Source: Tubiluchus corallicola
Taxonomy: Eukaryota; Priapulida; Priapulimorpha; Priapulimorphida; Tubiluchidae
Length of the DNA: 64,000 bases
Assembly (NCBI GenBank): GCA_030141605.1
Contig: JAQGDQ010000003.1
Location: forward strand, 1,075,501-1,139,500
Direction: 5' to 3'
Shown here: one piece after another, positions 1 to 12,767 of the stretch
How positions within the stretch are numbered: the stretch's first letter is position 1
Layout of the letters: each line of letters opens with the position of its first letter
Program-made: the position numbers and the translations under genes
Notes under the pieces: generated by a model
What the model saw: only the letters and a program-made list of their open reading frames with translations
Told to the model about the DNA's origin: nothing
Database searches by the model: none

Positions 1-115
1 CTTGCACTTTTGCATCACCTACATGCTGTCTTATTGAAAACAAAATTTGTATTAGTACCAACACTGTAGAAAACTTGAAAATTTAAGTTCTTTTAAACAA
101 GTTTAGAAAATATTG

Positions 116-179
<64 letters not shown>

Positions 180-2120
180 TTATATATATGAAAATATATA
201 TAAGTTCAAAAAACTAATCTGAGCATTTGCAGCAGCGCACACTTTACTGATTAAGCAAAAGTACATATTGCTGTATCTTGTGAATGAGATTAAAAATATG
301 TTTTCTGGTGAGTTTGTGGTGCACACTGGGAAGGTGAGTCAGTGATGTTTCACAACTTGGTGTGAAAATTTTAAATTGCTAAGAATTTTCGTTACATAAG
401 TTTTTTATGTAGGTAAGCGTAATGCTAAGTAATGCAACTTTGAGTGGAAAGTTTTTTGGGACGTGCTTTGAAATTGCCATTTCTTGAATGCCTTGAAGTG
501 AGGAAACGTTTTTGTTCTTACTATTTATGATTTGAGTAAAGAAACACTCAATGTTGTATCTTAGCTTCTGATCAATCAATTATATACATATTTCTACAAT
601 GCTTCCTGACTGATTTGATGCAATCTCTCTGTTATTTTGCAAAGAATTTGCCTAATTCACAGACCACTCATATTTATAGGAAACTCACTCTAATTTTGCA
701 AGAGGGTTCAGTGTTCGCAAGCATGCATACCCACAAGCACACACAGAAAGACACTACAAGTGGAATTGACTAGACAATTCCTTCCTGATTTCAGTTAATT
801 TTATATCACAGGAACTAGCAGGAACAACAATCATTTGAAAAAATGAAACATGGCTGTTACTGTGGGACAAATAAACCTTCTCAATCTGTTAGCTAATCTG
901 TAATTTTCATCAAGCAGAAAGAAGGGGGATACTTCAAAAGTATGTGCCTAAAGTATCACATATGGTGTTAATTGTTTTAAAACATGCAGTGATGCTTGAG
1001 GGTGTGCCAGAAATATCTCTTATTATAGTTATTTCCTATAAAAAAAACCATAGTGGTGTTACAGGTGTACTGAGACGGCTGCACTGCCTATATATTATGT
1101 GTATCTCGAATAATTACTTTTCAATCAAACGAGTTTGAGAAGGACAATTAACAGGAATCAGAGAATTGAACAAAACAGCTGAGAGGCTACAAACTTCTGT
1201 TTAAACACCAAAAGCTAAGCAGTGCTCGACCAGGTTAGCTAACAGATGGAAGACCATCCCAAAATCACTTATAAAAAGTTTTATCTGCCATACTGCTTCT
1301 TGAAATTCTGAAGAATGGAGTGCACCATGGTTAAGACACCTTTGCCAGTTCAGTATCGTATCTCATCTTAGAAGTAACCATTGACAATTAGCTAGGTTCA
1401 AGTTATGCCACAACCAATAACAACAATTGGCCATTAAGTGCTGGATACCAGCTTACAGTGTATAGAACTGCAGATCTGCCAAACCAGGTGATGCAAAAAT
1501 GAGTGTAAAATGCAGAAAGCCAGACTCAGGTGGAGCCAGTACCCCCCCCCCCCCCCGGTGGAGTTGGAGGGGGTAAAATTATGCTACAGAAATTTTTGCA
1601 CTTTTGGGCACAAATTAATAAAAAAATATATGCAATGTGCCTTTGCATACATAAAAAAAGCTTAATAGCACACAAATGACAAATTTTGAGTTTTAATACC
1701 TTTTGCGGTACAATATTTGACACCTGAACATTACTGCATTATATTGAAAGTAGTACTACTAATTTTGTTATGATTGGTGCTGATGGCAAAGTTAGCCAAG
1801 TGCTTTTGCCAATTTGCTCATGAAGCTGCAGAATGAATCACAGCTGAAATTTCATACATGAGTGCATGTGAATGACTTAAAATGCATGTGACACACGCTT
1901 AATACGTGAGAACTCTACAGTCTGGAACTCTACAAAAAGCAGTTAACTTATCATCACCAAGTAATTTCTTAATATTCAGCATTTTCACTAACTGTGACTT
2001 TTTATTGAGGTACACTAATTTCTCAACAAATCTCTAGTTAGAAAAAGTGAGAGCAGTAACTTGATATAGGCACAATAGCAGTAACATTGACTATAAGACT
2101 GTTCACCATTGAATATTTAC
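1..2120 (-). other. Presumed LAP3 intron, left edge of window
   Basis: No exon is recognisable. The next expected LAP3 block (DNTDAEGR) is not encoded here. A (TA)n tract lies at 119-176, and a poly-C/GGTGG patch lies near 1542-1573. The short open frames show no coding character. Confidence 0.6.
119..176. repeat. (TA)n microsatellite
   Basis: An uninterrupted AT dinucleotide run of about 58 bases in the presumed LAP3 intron. Confidence 0.97.
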
Positions 2121-5100
2121 CTGAATAGTTTTGCCATTCATGGCCGTGACTACATCACCCGGTTTCGTGGCTGTTCCGCTTGGAAGATTTTCACAAAGTG
2201 GAATGAATGCTTTTACATTCACTTTAAGTCCTAGTTTAGCTATTGCCCACATAGTTGCTGCAGTGCATGCTGCACCACCCATATCTCCACGCATGAGGTC
2301 CATACCAGCACTCGGTTTCAGAGAGATGCCGCCACTAATAACAAAAACTGATATTAATAATAAAAAAATGGTTAAACAATCTTACTGAAATGTTATCTCT
2401 TCAACTGGAGTGTTTCATTTAAGGCGTTCTAAAAATTTACCGTACCAGTACAAATTGACCATCTTATCTAGCACGAAGAACTGTAATCAGCCCATGTAAG
2501 ACCGGTGCCTCAGAGTGTTATACTTAAGCCTTTTGACAGGTTTTAAAATTATATCCTTAATCTAGGTACAATTTACATATATAGATTACAAGGGCACACA
2601 TAATGGATGACGAAATTTTGAAACTGATAGCTCTAAGATCAACTGTAAACCATTCATATTTGTTTAAAATCTACAATTTGTAGATCAGCCCTGCATATCA
2701 TCAAAGGTCTATTGCTACATACAGCCACTTCTAATATCTACTATTATGGAAGATGCCCCCAAGATCTTTCTTCATTGGTCACTAAACATTAACAGTTGGT
2801 TGAGAATACTAGTTTCACTGCTGCTTCTCAAACTTCTACACTGGTCATTCCTAAAAATGGACTAGCTTACCCTGGGGCTTTTATATGTGGACTTTTTAAC
2901 AAGAAATTATTTCTGTATTTCCTTTTACGCCGGACATTCCTAAATGTATGCTAGCTTCAACCGGGGCTTTTACATGCGGAGTTTTTAACAAGAAATTGTT
3001 TCCGCATTTTCTGTTAAATACAAATTCATAGAATTAAAAAAGATTTGATTTCTAAATCTATATTCACTTACCTATACAACAAAACATATTTTCGCAGTAA
3101 ATAAAACATGGTAAACATAATAATATGCTGTAACTTACGCATCAAATGTGACTCCTTTGCCAACAAGAGCGAGAGGAGACTGATCTGAATGGCTTCTGCT
3201 ATATGATAATTCTAGAAAAACTGGTGGTTGTGCAGAGCCTGCTGTAACACTTAGGAATGAACCCATTTTTTGCTCTTGCGCCCATTTCTTATCCCTAACA
3301 ACAACAAATGTGATATGGGTCAGTTTGATTTCAAAATAAGTTTGAAATGCAAAACAAGTAAGCACATGAAAAGAGTATGTTGATGTTACAAAGCAAGTAA
3401 AATTCACACGGCTTTTTTCAAAAACATGGAAACAATACTGACGAATTAAAGGTATTATAGGTATATAGATTTCATTTATTGCGAAACTATTAAAAAAAGA
3501 AACAATTCAAATTTTTACAACGGAAGAAAATCTCTTCATATAGTGAAAGCTACAATTCAGCATAGGTAAACTTACTCACATTGTTAATAATAACTACATT
3601 TCTTTAAAATGTTCACATTAGTTTCTACTGTAACATATTTTACCTTGGATAATCAAATATCAGTCACTTTTTATATCCTAGTGGCCAAGGCTGATATCTT
3701 ACCAAGGTCTTGGAAGCAAGATTTTTATTAATTATTAAACATTCAAGACATTAGACATACAGTATATTTACATAAACAGCCAAACTAATTATTTTGAAAC
3801 AAGGGGAGTAAACGAGAGATTATAGCATATGTTCACTTATAAAGTTAATCTTGCCTGATGAGTAAATGGATGGATGACTACTGGGAAACCTACTTTGAGA
3901 CCGCCTTTATCTGCTGTACAAATATCAGCTATTTGTATTACTGAGAATAGATACACATGCTTTCAAAATTAAGTAAATTTGGTTAAAATGAGAATTTTCG
4001 TTTCACCACCACATACCTACCTCACACAGGATTACAGTTTGTAGTGTTATGAACTGTGCAAAAAAATTAGTCTGACTCTCTGCATTTTACTATTTCATTT
4101 AAGCAAATGATGCAGCAAACTAACTTATTACTGCAAACAATCTGCAAAGACATTTTTCCAAGTTCAACACACACATTCCTACCTTGCAATAACTTCAACG
4201 CCATTCACTTGTTTTAGCTTAGATGTCACCGTTTCTGCAAAAATGGTGGGTGTCATTAGATTGGCTGGTGTTTCCATTAATGTTCGTGCAAAATTCTGAG
4301 CTTCTGCAAGCACTAAACCTCTTTCCCATTCCTCAAGACTAGAAAACAGACATTGCCTCTAGAGTTAATGTAAAGATTTTTTTACGATTTCATAAAAAAA
4401 CTCATAAACCCGTAAAAGCTTTTCTGATAGTAGTAGCATCAGCTCATTAAAAATTTTGATTTAACAACATTGGTGGTTTCTTTTTAATTTGCCTTTATTC
4501 ACAGTTTAACAGGCTAATGCTTTTCTCTTAAATGGAAAACTTTAATGTTCTTAAACTACCAGACATTTTGATACATGCAAACCATTTAGAATGACTATAT
4601 TAATTATATGGCTGAGTTTGTTAAGGAAAATCTTGGCTATATGTATGACCAGGCGCGTGCATGAATGATTAAATGGCAACATTCCACCAAGTCAAGCTGC
4701 ATATAGGCAGGGAAGAAGCACTACTGAACTAGTAGTGTTAGCAAGAATACTAACAGAAAAAGCATTCACATCCAGTTCTTATAAAATCATGGTCTTGTTA
4801 CTTGATATGAGCAAGGCATTTGATAGACAGAGGAATTCTCTTTTCATGCTCTACCTGGTAAATGCACTTAAGAAACTCCTCCAAATGATGATCATGATTA
4901 CGATACCATTGTCTGTGATAACCTTCTGTGATCATCTGTTTTTGCAGAACTTTGCAAAAACAATCACATAATGGAGAACTACGTGAATTATGTCATTTGG
5001 CATACCAGTATTGCTGCTGTACAGTAAAATACCAAGCATAGTAATGGATGCTGTACTGGGAATGAGTACAAATGCCGTACATCGGCTGGTAATTTAAATC

Positions 5101-8100
5101 CCATGCCAGACCATCACTAATAAAAATGTATGAAGTTACCCAACAGGTCTTATGAAAAGATACGTTTTAAAAAACAGAAGCTTCACGATAAAGTTAAATT
5201 GAATTTAGCATTGTACTCAGAAATAAGAAAGTACACAAATAATCAGTGATATGACGATAGACATGATCATTAACTACCACTGGAATTTAAAGCACTTTGA
5301 TGCACTTATCTGCATTCTTGTGACATGTCGTACCTTCCGTAATTACCATAGCAGTTTAGAAGAACTGGAGTTTTTCTGCTTTTCTCGGCCTTTAAGGTTT
5401 CAAATGTATAAAGCTTCAAAGCAGCACCTTCAGCAGCAGCTGAAACAAACGATAAAATGTGACTACATGCAAAATAGTCGAAAAATAAGTTGCTATCTTA
5501 ATAATAACTTAAGCAAGATATTAATATTAAATTTTTGCTATTGTTTATATAATTATGCACCTTCTTTTCATATTATTTGTTTCATTGTGCATTTGCATAA
5601 AGATAGCAACCTTCTTATTAAAGGAAAACAAGATGATTTTCCATTTCACACCCCATTTTGAAATACGGTAAAAAGTACACATTTTAACACCCGTAACAAT
5701 GTCAAAGCGTTTCAGATAATAAAATGATAGCTTAATACCTTAATTAATGGGAGGCATGCCCAACTAGTGATTACATCACAAATGAACATTTTTCAACAGG
5801 GCAAAGCAAAAATTTTATAGCATGCTGCACATGTTTACTAGAGCGAAAATTGAAGTACAATATTGTTGTACAACATTCAGTGTGATATACAAATGCTCGG
5901 CAAATTTTAAGCTTAAAATTTAAATTTCAAGTTTACCACTGGGTCATGCACGAGTTCTCAAATGTGTGTACTAGGTCACAACTAAACACCTCTGAACTGA
6001 GAGGTACAGCAACTGTTTTTTGTGCAAAGTGCTTCCGAGATGTAGGTGCTAGTTTCTGTCTAACCAGCGAATGGCAAAATGCATCTAACAGTGAAGAACT
6101 AGTTGCGTGAATGCAAAATTAAGTTTCAGTGGTAATAATTCTTTCACATAAGTAATTTTTGAAAAAAAATAGTGTTTCCTTTCAATACTTTACATGGTAG
6201 ATTGTTATAAGCTAGATTAAGATTGAGTCTGGTTTTCCTTTAAACGTATACGAATAAGCAAATCATTAAAAGTCATTTAACACCAAATTCTATGGCAAAC
6301 AAAATGTACGAAAATACACTAGTACAACTTTAGTCCTTCTGCAACAGATGGGCACGAACCAGTTAATAAGAACTATTACTATAACACAAAGTCAAAATAG
6401 TGGTCTACCTTCAGCACTACCACAAGGATCCACATCTATTGTTGTTGCTCCCACGTCTCGTAATTGTGAAACACCAGCTGCAATCAGTAATGAAAAAGGT
6501 AATCATTCACCATTTGTGAATCAAACTTTACATATGATTTGGTTACTACACTGCTGTACTGCTCAACTGTTGTTATTTATAAAATCATTTACTTCATTTT
6601 CAGCTAAGAAATGAACCACACAAAATATTGATAATATAAAATTAAATTTTAACGGACATGAAAATTTGATCTAGTTGTGAATATTCTGCTTCAGTTTGCT
6701 GTCTAAGGATAACTTAATATGCTATAAGTATTTAAGATTATGATTTTTAAGATGATACCCGGTTAACTGTTAAGTTCCAAAGTCATAAGTGTCAATATAA
6801 ATTTTGCAATCATTAGTATTTAACTTAACAAAAATTTGACAAAAGTAAATTTATGAACAATAACTACACAATTTTATCAGCATAAGCTTTCCTTTGTGAA
6901 ACTGGTGATTCTTTCGTATTAATATTAAAGAAAAGAATTTGACATGAAGCATGGGCGGCAACTGTCATTTTCACCATTAATCTCTGCTATGATAAACAAG
7001 TAAGTAAACAAACTTAGAAAATACCGATCAGGTTTTCCACAGAACCAAAGATTTACCCTGAATTGTTTTTCAGTAAAATGGAGAAGTGTTCCTTTTGTTT
7101 TGTTGAATTTGTTAACATTTACTTGTATTGCTGTCTGAGTGAATGAAGCCTACTGTGAACATAGATATGTCTGATCGTTATGGCTATTTAAAAACAACAA
7201 TTCTTACCACCAGTAGCTATTCGGATATTTTCCCTAGCCTCATTTATGTCTTCTTGTTCGTTGTATCCTGCGTCAGGTTTTCCTAAACCGACAACAGCCA
7301 CGCACTGATAATTCTGTACAATAAAGAGAAAATTCAGTCAAAGGGGGTCTATTCAAAGTTATCATATATTTGTTTGAATACACATCAAAAGTTGTTATTA
7401 AGATGATTAAACTGACAATGAAATTAATCTGTTATATGGTGTTTTCAGTATAGAATGCATTTTTTTATTGAAAAGTATGTACTGGTTAATATTTGTTTAG
7501 AAATACTGCATCATGGCTGTGGATGGTACTTTGTTACTATTATATTTTATTAAGAGCACTGTATACAAATTTAATCTGTAAATTGAAGTGCTAAACAAAA
7601 ACTCTGCTTACGATGTAATAGATCAATAAATGCATAAATAAAACGGAAAAATAAATCATTGCACATTAGACAAAGTAAAAGTATCCTGTGCAACAAATTG
7701 ATTATCTACATAAATAACATGAGCAGTTAAAGCATTTTATCAACAATGCATAAATATCTGTTGATTGTTACATCAAGCTTACCTGTAGATTATAAAAGAT
7801 GCGGCTTTTCCCCTTCTTCAGGTTAGGTCCAGCGCTAGGAAAAGAAAAAGTTAATTAAACACTAACAGATAACATCAGTAATGTATAGTCCTAGTTCTTG
7901 AAAAAAATAAAATATCAAAGACAATGTTAGTTTTCATTAATTTTAACTCACTGATGCAAATGATAACTCAGATGATTAAGTTGTAATCTATGAGAGCGAA
8001 TTAATCTCTCTTGTAACTATGGTGCAATGCGATGAAGTGTGTACACAGACACAGACCCACCTACCCTAGGTTTATCCTACAAAATGTAGAAATCATTGCC

Positions 8101-11100
8101 ATTCATGAAGTAGTTAGAATCACTATTTAAAAAACATGAGAACAATGTCGCTTGTCATCTTTAGCAGATCAATAAAAAGTTGAATGCACTTTCCCAAAAC
8201 ACATTTTTTTATTGACATGAGTTTTTTCCCTAACAAGTTTTATTAGATCAATAAAAAAATAAATCAATGTTATTTTGTTTTTCATCCCACTATGGAAAAT
8301 AAAATGAGCAACCAGAATATAGACAAACCAGCTAAAAAGGGTTTGAAGTACTCCAGCTGTTTTTTGATTAAAATCGTTTGCTGCAGCAGTGAACTTAATG
8401 TCGTTCTCTCCAATTTCATAAGCTCCCAAAACCAAACCTTTCTGGAAAGAAGACTGAGAATTAGTTACACTACAATGTGATATTAAGTAATAGCCGCAGC
8501 AATGTTATAAATTTAAGCAGAAAAAGAAAAACAGAAAATCAAACTGACATAAGTGGGCTGTAGTACAAAGAAGAACTAATTAGCAGAAAATATAAAAATA
8601 CATCAAGGAGTTGATCTATATATAAGCTTTTACAGAATATACCGAGAAGACAACTATAGCACTGACGAGCACTCTTCTCTAAAAAAACTTATAGTAAAGT
8701 TCAGGTATATAATTTGAAAACACCAGTTTTGTCAGTTATATGTTTTGTTTTCTTGTACTCTACCCAACCCATTAGTTTTGTTTTCTACTGTTAGATGCAC
8801 AGAAACAACAACAAAAACAAAAAAGTAGTCTACCGAAAATGATTTATGATCTATAGAAAGTTAATTGCATTGCCCTAGCTTTCAGACTCACCATTTACTA
8901 CACAACTTAATGGCTAAGATGGGAGTAAAACCCGTCAGTTGCTTAGCTTTTAGCGAAAGTTTTCAAAATGTCCGTTCACTGTAGGATATTCAAGGTAGGA
9001 GGGAGGAGATGTCTCACAGCAAAAACTTACAAAACTAATACATTTCTAGTGTAATTTTAATTATATACTGATAGTTTCACTCTGACTGATAAATTAAATT
9101 GAAGCATAACATACATTAAGATAATGGCAAAACATGGACAATGTGACAACTTCGAGTACTCATTCTTCATTTCCACCAAGCAAAAGTGGAACTCACTCCA
9201 GGAAGATGTGGTAATGTCTCCACCACCTGCTGGTTTCAAGCACCTATACCATAAATCCAGTAACAAATACTGGACTACTGGTACTCCACTGTTGAATCTT
9301 CCCCAGTGCAGAGAGAGGTGCGCCTACCGTGTAGAGCATACTGCACATACTCACAACCACAAGTACTAATCATTTCTTTTTCAGATGCCTAATTTTTATT
9401 ATCCTTTAGCCATTTTTCTTATACTAACTGTTTTGCATGTGCATGCATGCAGGCAGGCACGCATGCACGCACGCACGCACGCACGCACATTTGGGACAGA
9501 GTCTTCAAGCTGAAGTTGGCCTGTATTGGAACAATATGACAAGAACTGTTGGAAGTACAATATGTTAAATGATTTCATGATCTTCATTTAATATGGGATT
9601 TTACATGAAACTGCACGGGACTGAATCTGCTCACTAAACAATTAACTAATAACAAAAGTGGCATTCATCCATGGTTAGCAGCTCTTGTAACAACTGAGAT
9701 CAGTGCTGATTTGTTGCATTGTATACTGGGGATGATCATCATGTCCACTTTATTGTAAAACATCCAATTTGATGAGTGATGTCCACTTGTTTCTTCCTTC
9801 ACACATTCTTTCTTTCAATGTTTCATGTTTCTCCATCTTATGCAATAACGTTGCCACATTTTTCAAAGTCTACTTTTCTTAATTGGCCAACCACTTCAAA
9901 AAACAGTTATGGATTTCTTTGTCACTTACTGTCTCAAACATGTAAATGATATAAATTTGACAATGTTTCACAGCATTTGAAGTAACACGGAGTAAAATTA
10001 TTAGTGCAAATCTACCCTAACGGATATTCCTGTTGTCTAATGTAGCGTGACACTAATCTGAATAGGGCAAACCCGCACACGAGTCACAATACATGGATTG
10101 TTGTTAATTAGGTGCTACATATTACCACAGTTCACATAATAGAGAACAATAGGGCTTGCATATGGATTCAATCTGCACAGGATTCATGTAACACCCATAA
10201 TATACAGTAAATTTAACATAATTATAACAACTGGTTGCACTGATACATCTGGTCGATAAACCGAATTCAGGCCGTGAGCAGAATAGAACCCACAGAACTT
10301 CACTGCCATAACCATGCAGCCCTTGTGCTGACACGAAAGTTAAAAGTGATCTTATAATATTCAGGGCTAGTGACTGCATTGCTGGCTAAGGGTTCTATTC
10401 ACATTTTCTGTTCAAAAAAAGATTTAGAATGTCAGTACTCACCAGGGCTGGAAGATGCGTCATGAGACACGGTATACAGATTTGAGGTACACCTAGTTCA
10501 GTACTGATTTAAACTGAAGGTCATCAGGTCATACAGGGTTATAGTGCATGCATTTATATTTACATTTACACCCTCGCGAAAGCATAACTAACAGTTTACA
10601 GATTAGCCGTAGCTAAGACAAAATGACATTGAATGCATCCTAAGTGGGGAGGCTGTCAGTGAATTCAGTTGCCTACTTACTAGAAGGTAAGATTTTACTG
10701 ATTTTTGACTAGCAAGTTGGCCGCTCACTGACGGATGTATCAAACTATCTGTTTAAAGGCCAAATTTAAAGTAAAAACAAGTTTTTTTAATAAAAAGTTC
10801 TAACCGCAACTTAACATTTGACACTAATTCTATTAAATTTCATGGCTTCCTTCATAACGAAATTGGGCCTTGAAGTTGCAGTTTTCGTCAAAATATTTTG
10901 TTCAGTTTTGCTCAGGAAACTTCAGAAAATTACAGGTTAAATGAAGTACTAGCAACTGCTTCCATGGATACCACATTGTTTCTGTGATGTTGCATTTGTA
11001 AACAATATTGCAGGGTAAAATATGACACGTGACAACCAAGCGCAAACACTAGCATAACTAAGGACTTAGGAGTTCCTGGCATCATCTAATGAATAAAATG

Positions 11101-12767
11101 CGCGAAACAACATCAAGACTTTCTTTGGAAATGACACCTTCGCACTAGATTTCCTCTTATATTTGTAAACCAACAAGAAAAACGTTAAAGTATCAGACAA
11201 TCTTAGTTAGAAGATTTTCTTTCTATTTTCATATATAATTTAAACAAGTAACTGTAAGTGCAACCTTTAAAAGTGCAATTTGATTTATTTCTACTAATTT
11301 GCTTAAAAAATGTATATTACCACATAAAATGGCAATATATTGCAACATAATTTTCGTATTCAATGCCCAAGCCTAGTACTCATTGACCTTTTACCTGAAT
11401 TTTAGCAAGCACATGAATTTTTCTTGTTTGAGAAACACATTCATGGCGCTTGCCATTTTGTATAATTTACAGCACATTCAGACTTAGCGAGTTTTCTTGC
11501 CAAGTTAACTTGCCAAGTAGCTTGTCAGGTAACTGGCAAGTATGTTCAATTAATGTTTTGCTGATAAAAGTTTGAATGGCAGCTGGTTCCAAATAAATTT
11601 CTGGCTTAAGCATTTAAGTGGTTACCCTTAACACAAGGAAACAGGCTTGTAGATCATTGATGTGATAATATAACATTGACTCTTATACCCGTCTTCACAT
11701 AAAAAAATAATTGAAAAAAACAATTTCCTTTTCTGTTAATGCGTCTGACCTTTACAAATTCGTCTTTTTGAACAGTCCTGATAAATAACTTATTAATGAA
11801 AATTTTATTACTTACATGTCTGTTTTCTTTATAATTATAACTTTATAAAGTTTAATGAATTAAAAGAAAATTACGAAATTAATCACTTGTGAATTAACGA
11901 CTCACTTAAAAGCAATCACCTTTATCAAGAACATTTTGTTTGCATAAACATATTTTGTAGTGAACTATATAATCTGTAGGCCTACTGCTCCATTAAATAT
12001 GTATATGTAGAAAAAGTTAAGTGATAACTATTGCACGAAGTACAGTTTAACTTGAAAGCAATCAAAAAAAAATTGTTATTACGTTATATTATTTTACTGA
12101 ATATTATTTTGCACGACACGTGACGTCTGGTCAGTATCTACGATCCAGCAGAGCATCTACAGCTGGCATAATAATATCAAGGTCACTGGTGTTGCTGGCA
12201 GTATTTCCCCATTGAACATAATTATATTAATTTGCTTGGCGGTATAATATATATTATTTTATATACGGTTGAATGGCCATTTTTCAGGCGGTAAACGAGT
12301 TTGAGGGCATAACGGGGAAGGAGGGGGGGGGTGTAACGAAGTTTGACTGTATAAATTTTATGTACTATTATTATTGCTACGGCAAATAGAATGAACTTTA
12401 CTACACTAAACTAGAAGATGGTGATCGACCAGTATCTGTGACAAGCATGATATGCAAAGTACTACGGAAATTCACTAGGGATTATGCATTACAACTGCAT
12501 AAATAATCCAATACAGTAAAATTTTATCCTAACGTAATGTAAGGAAATATGTGCAAAAAAGGTTATTATCATAATATCCACGGCAATACGGTACCAAATA
12601 TACAAGGCACCTACTTTCGTTTCCATTGTTGTATATCTCTTATACAGCCAATTCACAATTAATATTCTTTTCGCTGCGTTAATGCAAATAACCGGTCTAA
12701 ATATCATTCCAAAATCTACAGAACCAACACGGCATGTTGCGGGGGCGGTAACAAACTTCATTCGCAT
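2121..12767 (-). CDS. LAP3: Cytosol (leucine) aminopeptidase, M17 family; 3' end missing (outside window)
   Basis: A di-metal exopeptidase that removes N-terminal residues such as Leu. Nine coding exons in transcript order: 12767-12615, 8441-8329, 7834-7783, 7313-7208, 6477-6409, 5439-5334, 4338-4183, 3294-3139, 2334-2121. Phases join without a gap to give 375 residues (human LAP3 is about 519). Conserved blocks are [70 protein letters not shown] and [16 protein letters not shown]. The Lys and Asp of VGKG-TFD, the Lys of ISLK and the Asp of RGD match known metal or catalytic residues. The block that should follow (NTDAEGR, with the remaining Asp/Glu/Arg) is not found in bases 1-2120, so the last exons lie outside. 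The first exon adds about 47 residues before an internal METK start that matches the human MTKGLVLG start. One oddity is Ala where most members have Ser in TFDSGG. Identity is very secure; the donor at 8328 (GTTTGT) is the weakest border. Confidence 0.94.
2838..3022. repeat. Local tandem duplication, unit about 90 bp, in a LAP3 intron
   Basis: Two diverged copies follow each other. Both carry CATTCCTAAA, then a CTAGCTT block, GGGGCTTTTA, and TTTTTAACAAGAAATT. The offset is about 90 bases (for example CATTCCTAAA at 2846 and 2936). It does not overlap an exon. Confidence 0.75.
4681..4971 (+). pseudogene. Non-LTR retrotransposon (LINE) reverse-transcriptase fragment
   Basis: The frame from 4681 reads [15 protein letters not shown] and then [12 protein letters not shown], the classic palm start and motif A of LINE reverse transcriptases (AYRxGRSTT, DxSKAFD). 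Similarity fades after AFDRQRNS, and no YxDD motif B/C block was found downstream. It lies antisense to LAP3 in the intron between the exons at 5439-5334 and 4338-4183. It is a short decayed insertion fragment, with no start codon needed and no flanking element recognised. Confidence 0.75.
5920..6245 (+). repeat. Dispersed repeat family 'R1', copy A
   Basis: Shares ordered blocks with copies near 37490 and 60010: AAGTTTACC, TTCCGAGATG, an AGCGAATGG/CGAAAGG block, AAATGCA, GTGAAGAAC, GCGTGAATGC, AAATTAAG, TAATAATTC and a terminal block like GATTGAGTC...TTTTCCTTTAAA. No coding content or clear terminal inverted repeat is seen. All copies have the same orientation. It lies in a LAP3 intron. Confidence 0.75.
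8442..12614 (-). other. LAP3 intron 1 (4.2 kb)
   Basis: No further exon is supported. A short (GCAC)n/(GCAT)n patch sits at 9440-9490. Short open frames at 9057-9369 and 10122-10379 have no recognisable similarity or splice support. Confidence 0.6.
12615..12767 (-). CDS. LAP3: LAP3 first coding exon with putative mitochondrial leader
   Basis: This exon encodes 51 residues. The first 47 are rich in Arg, Lys and hydrophobic residues with a single Asp, which resembles a mitochondrial targeting peptide. A second in-frame ATG at 12626-12624 begins METK, exactly where the human cytosolic form begins MTKGLVLG. The exon ends at a phase-0 donor (AAA|GTAGGT) and joins the exon starting at 8441. Human LAP3 has a comparable N-terminal extension, but leader function here is inferred. 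The join over a 4.2 kb intron rests on phase and on the METK/MTK match. Confidence 0.7.

Noticed and set aside
5251-5661. 136-codon open frame on the plus strand
   Set aside because: It overlaps a LAP3 exon on the opposite strand and continues into AT-rich intron. No recognisable domain.
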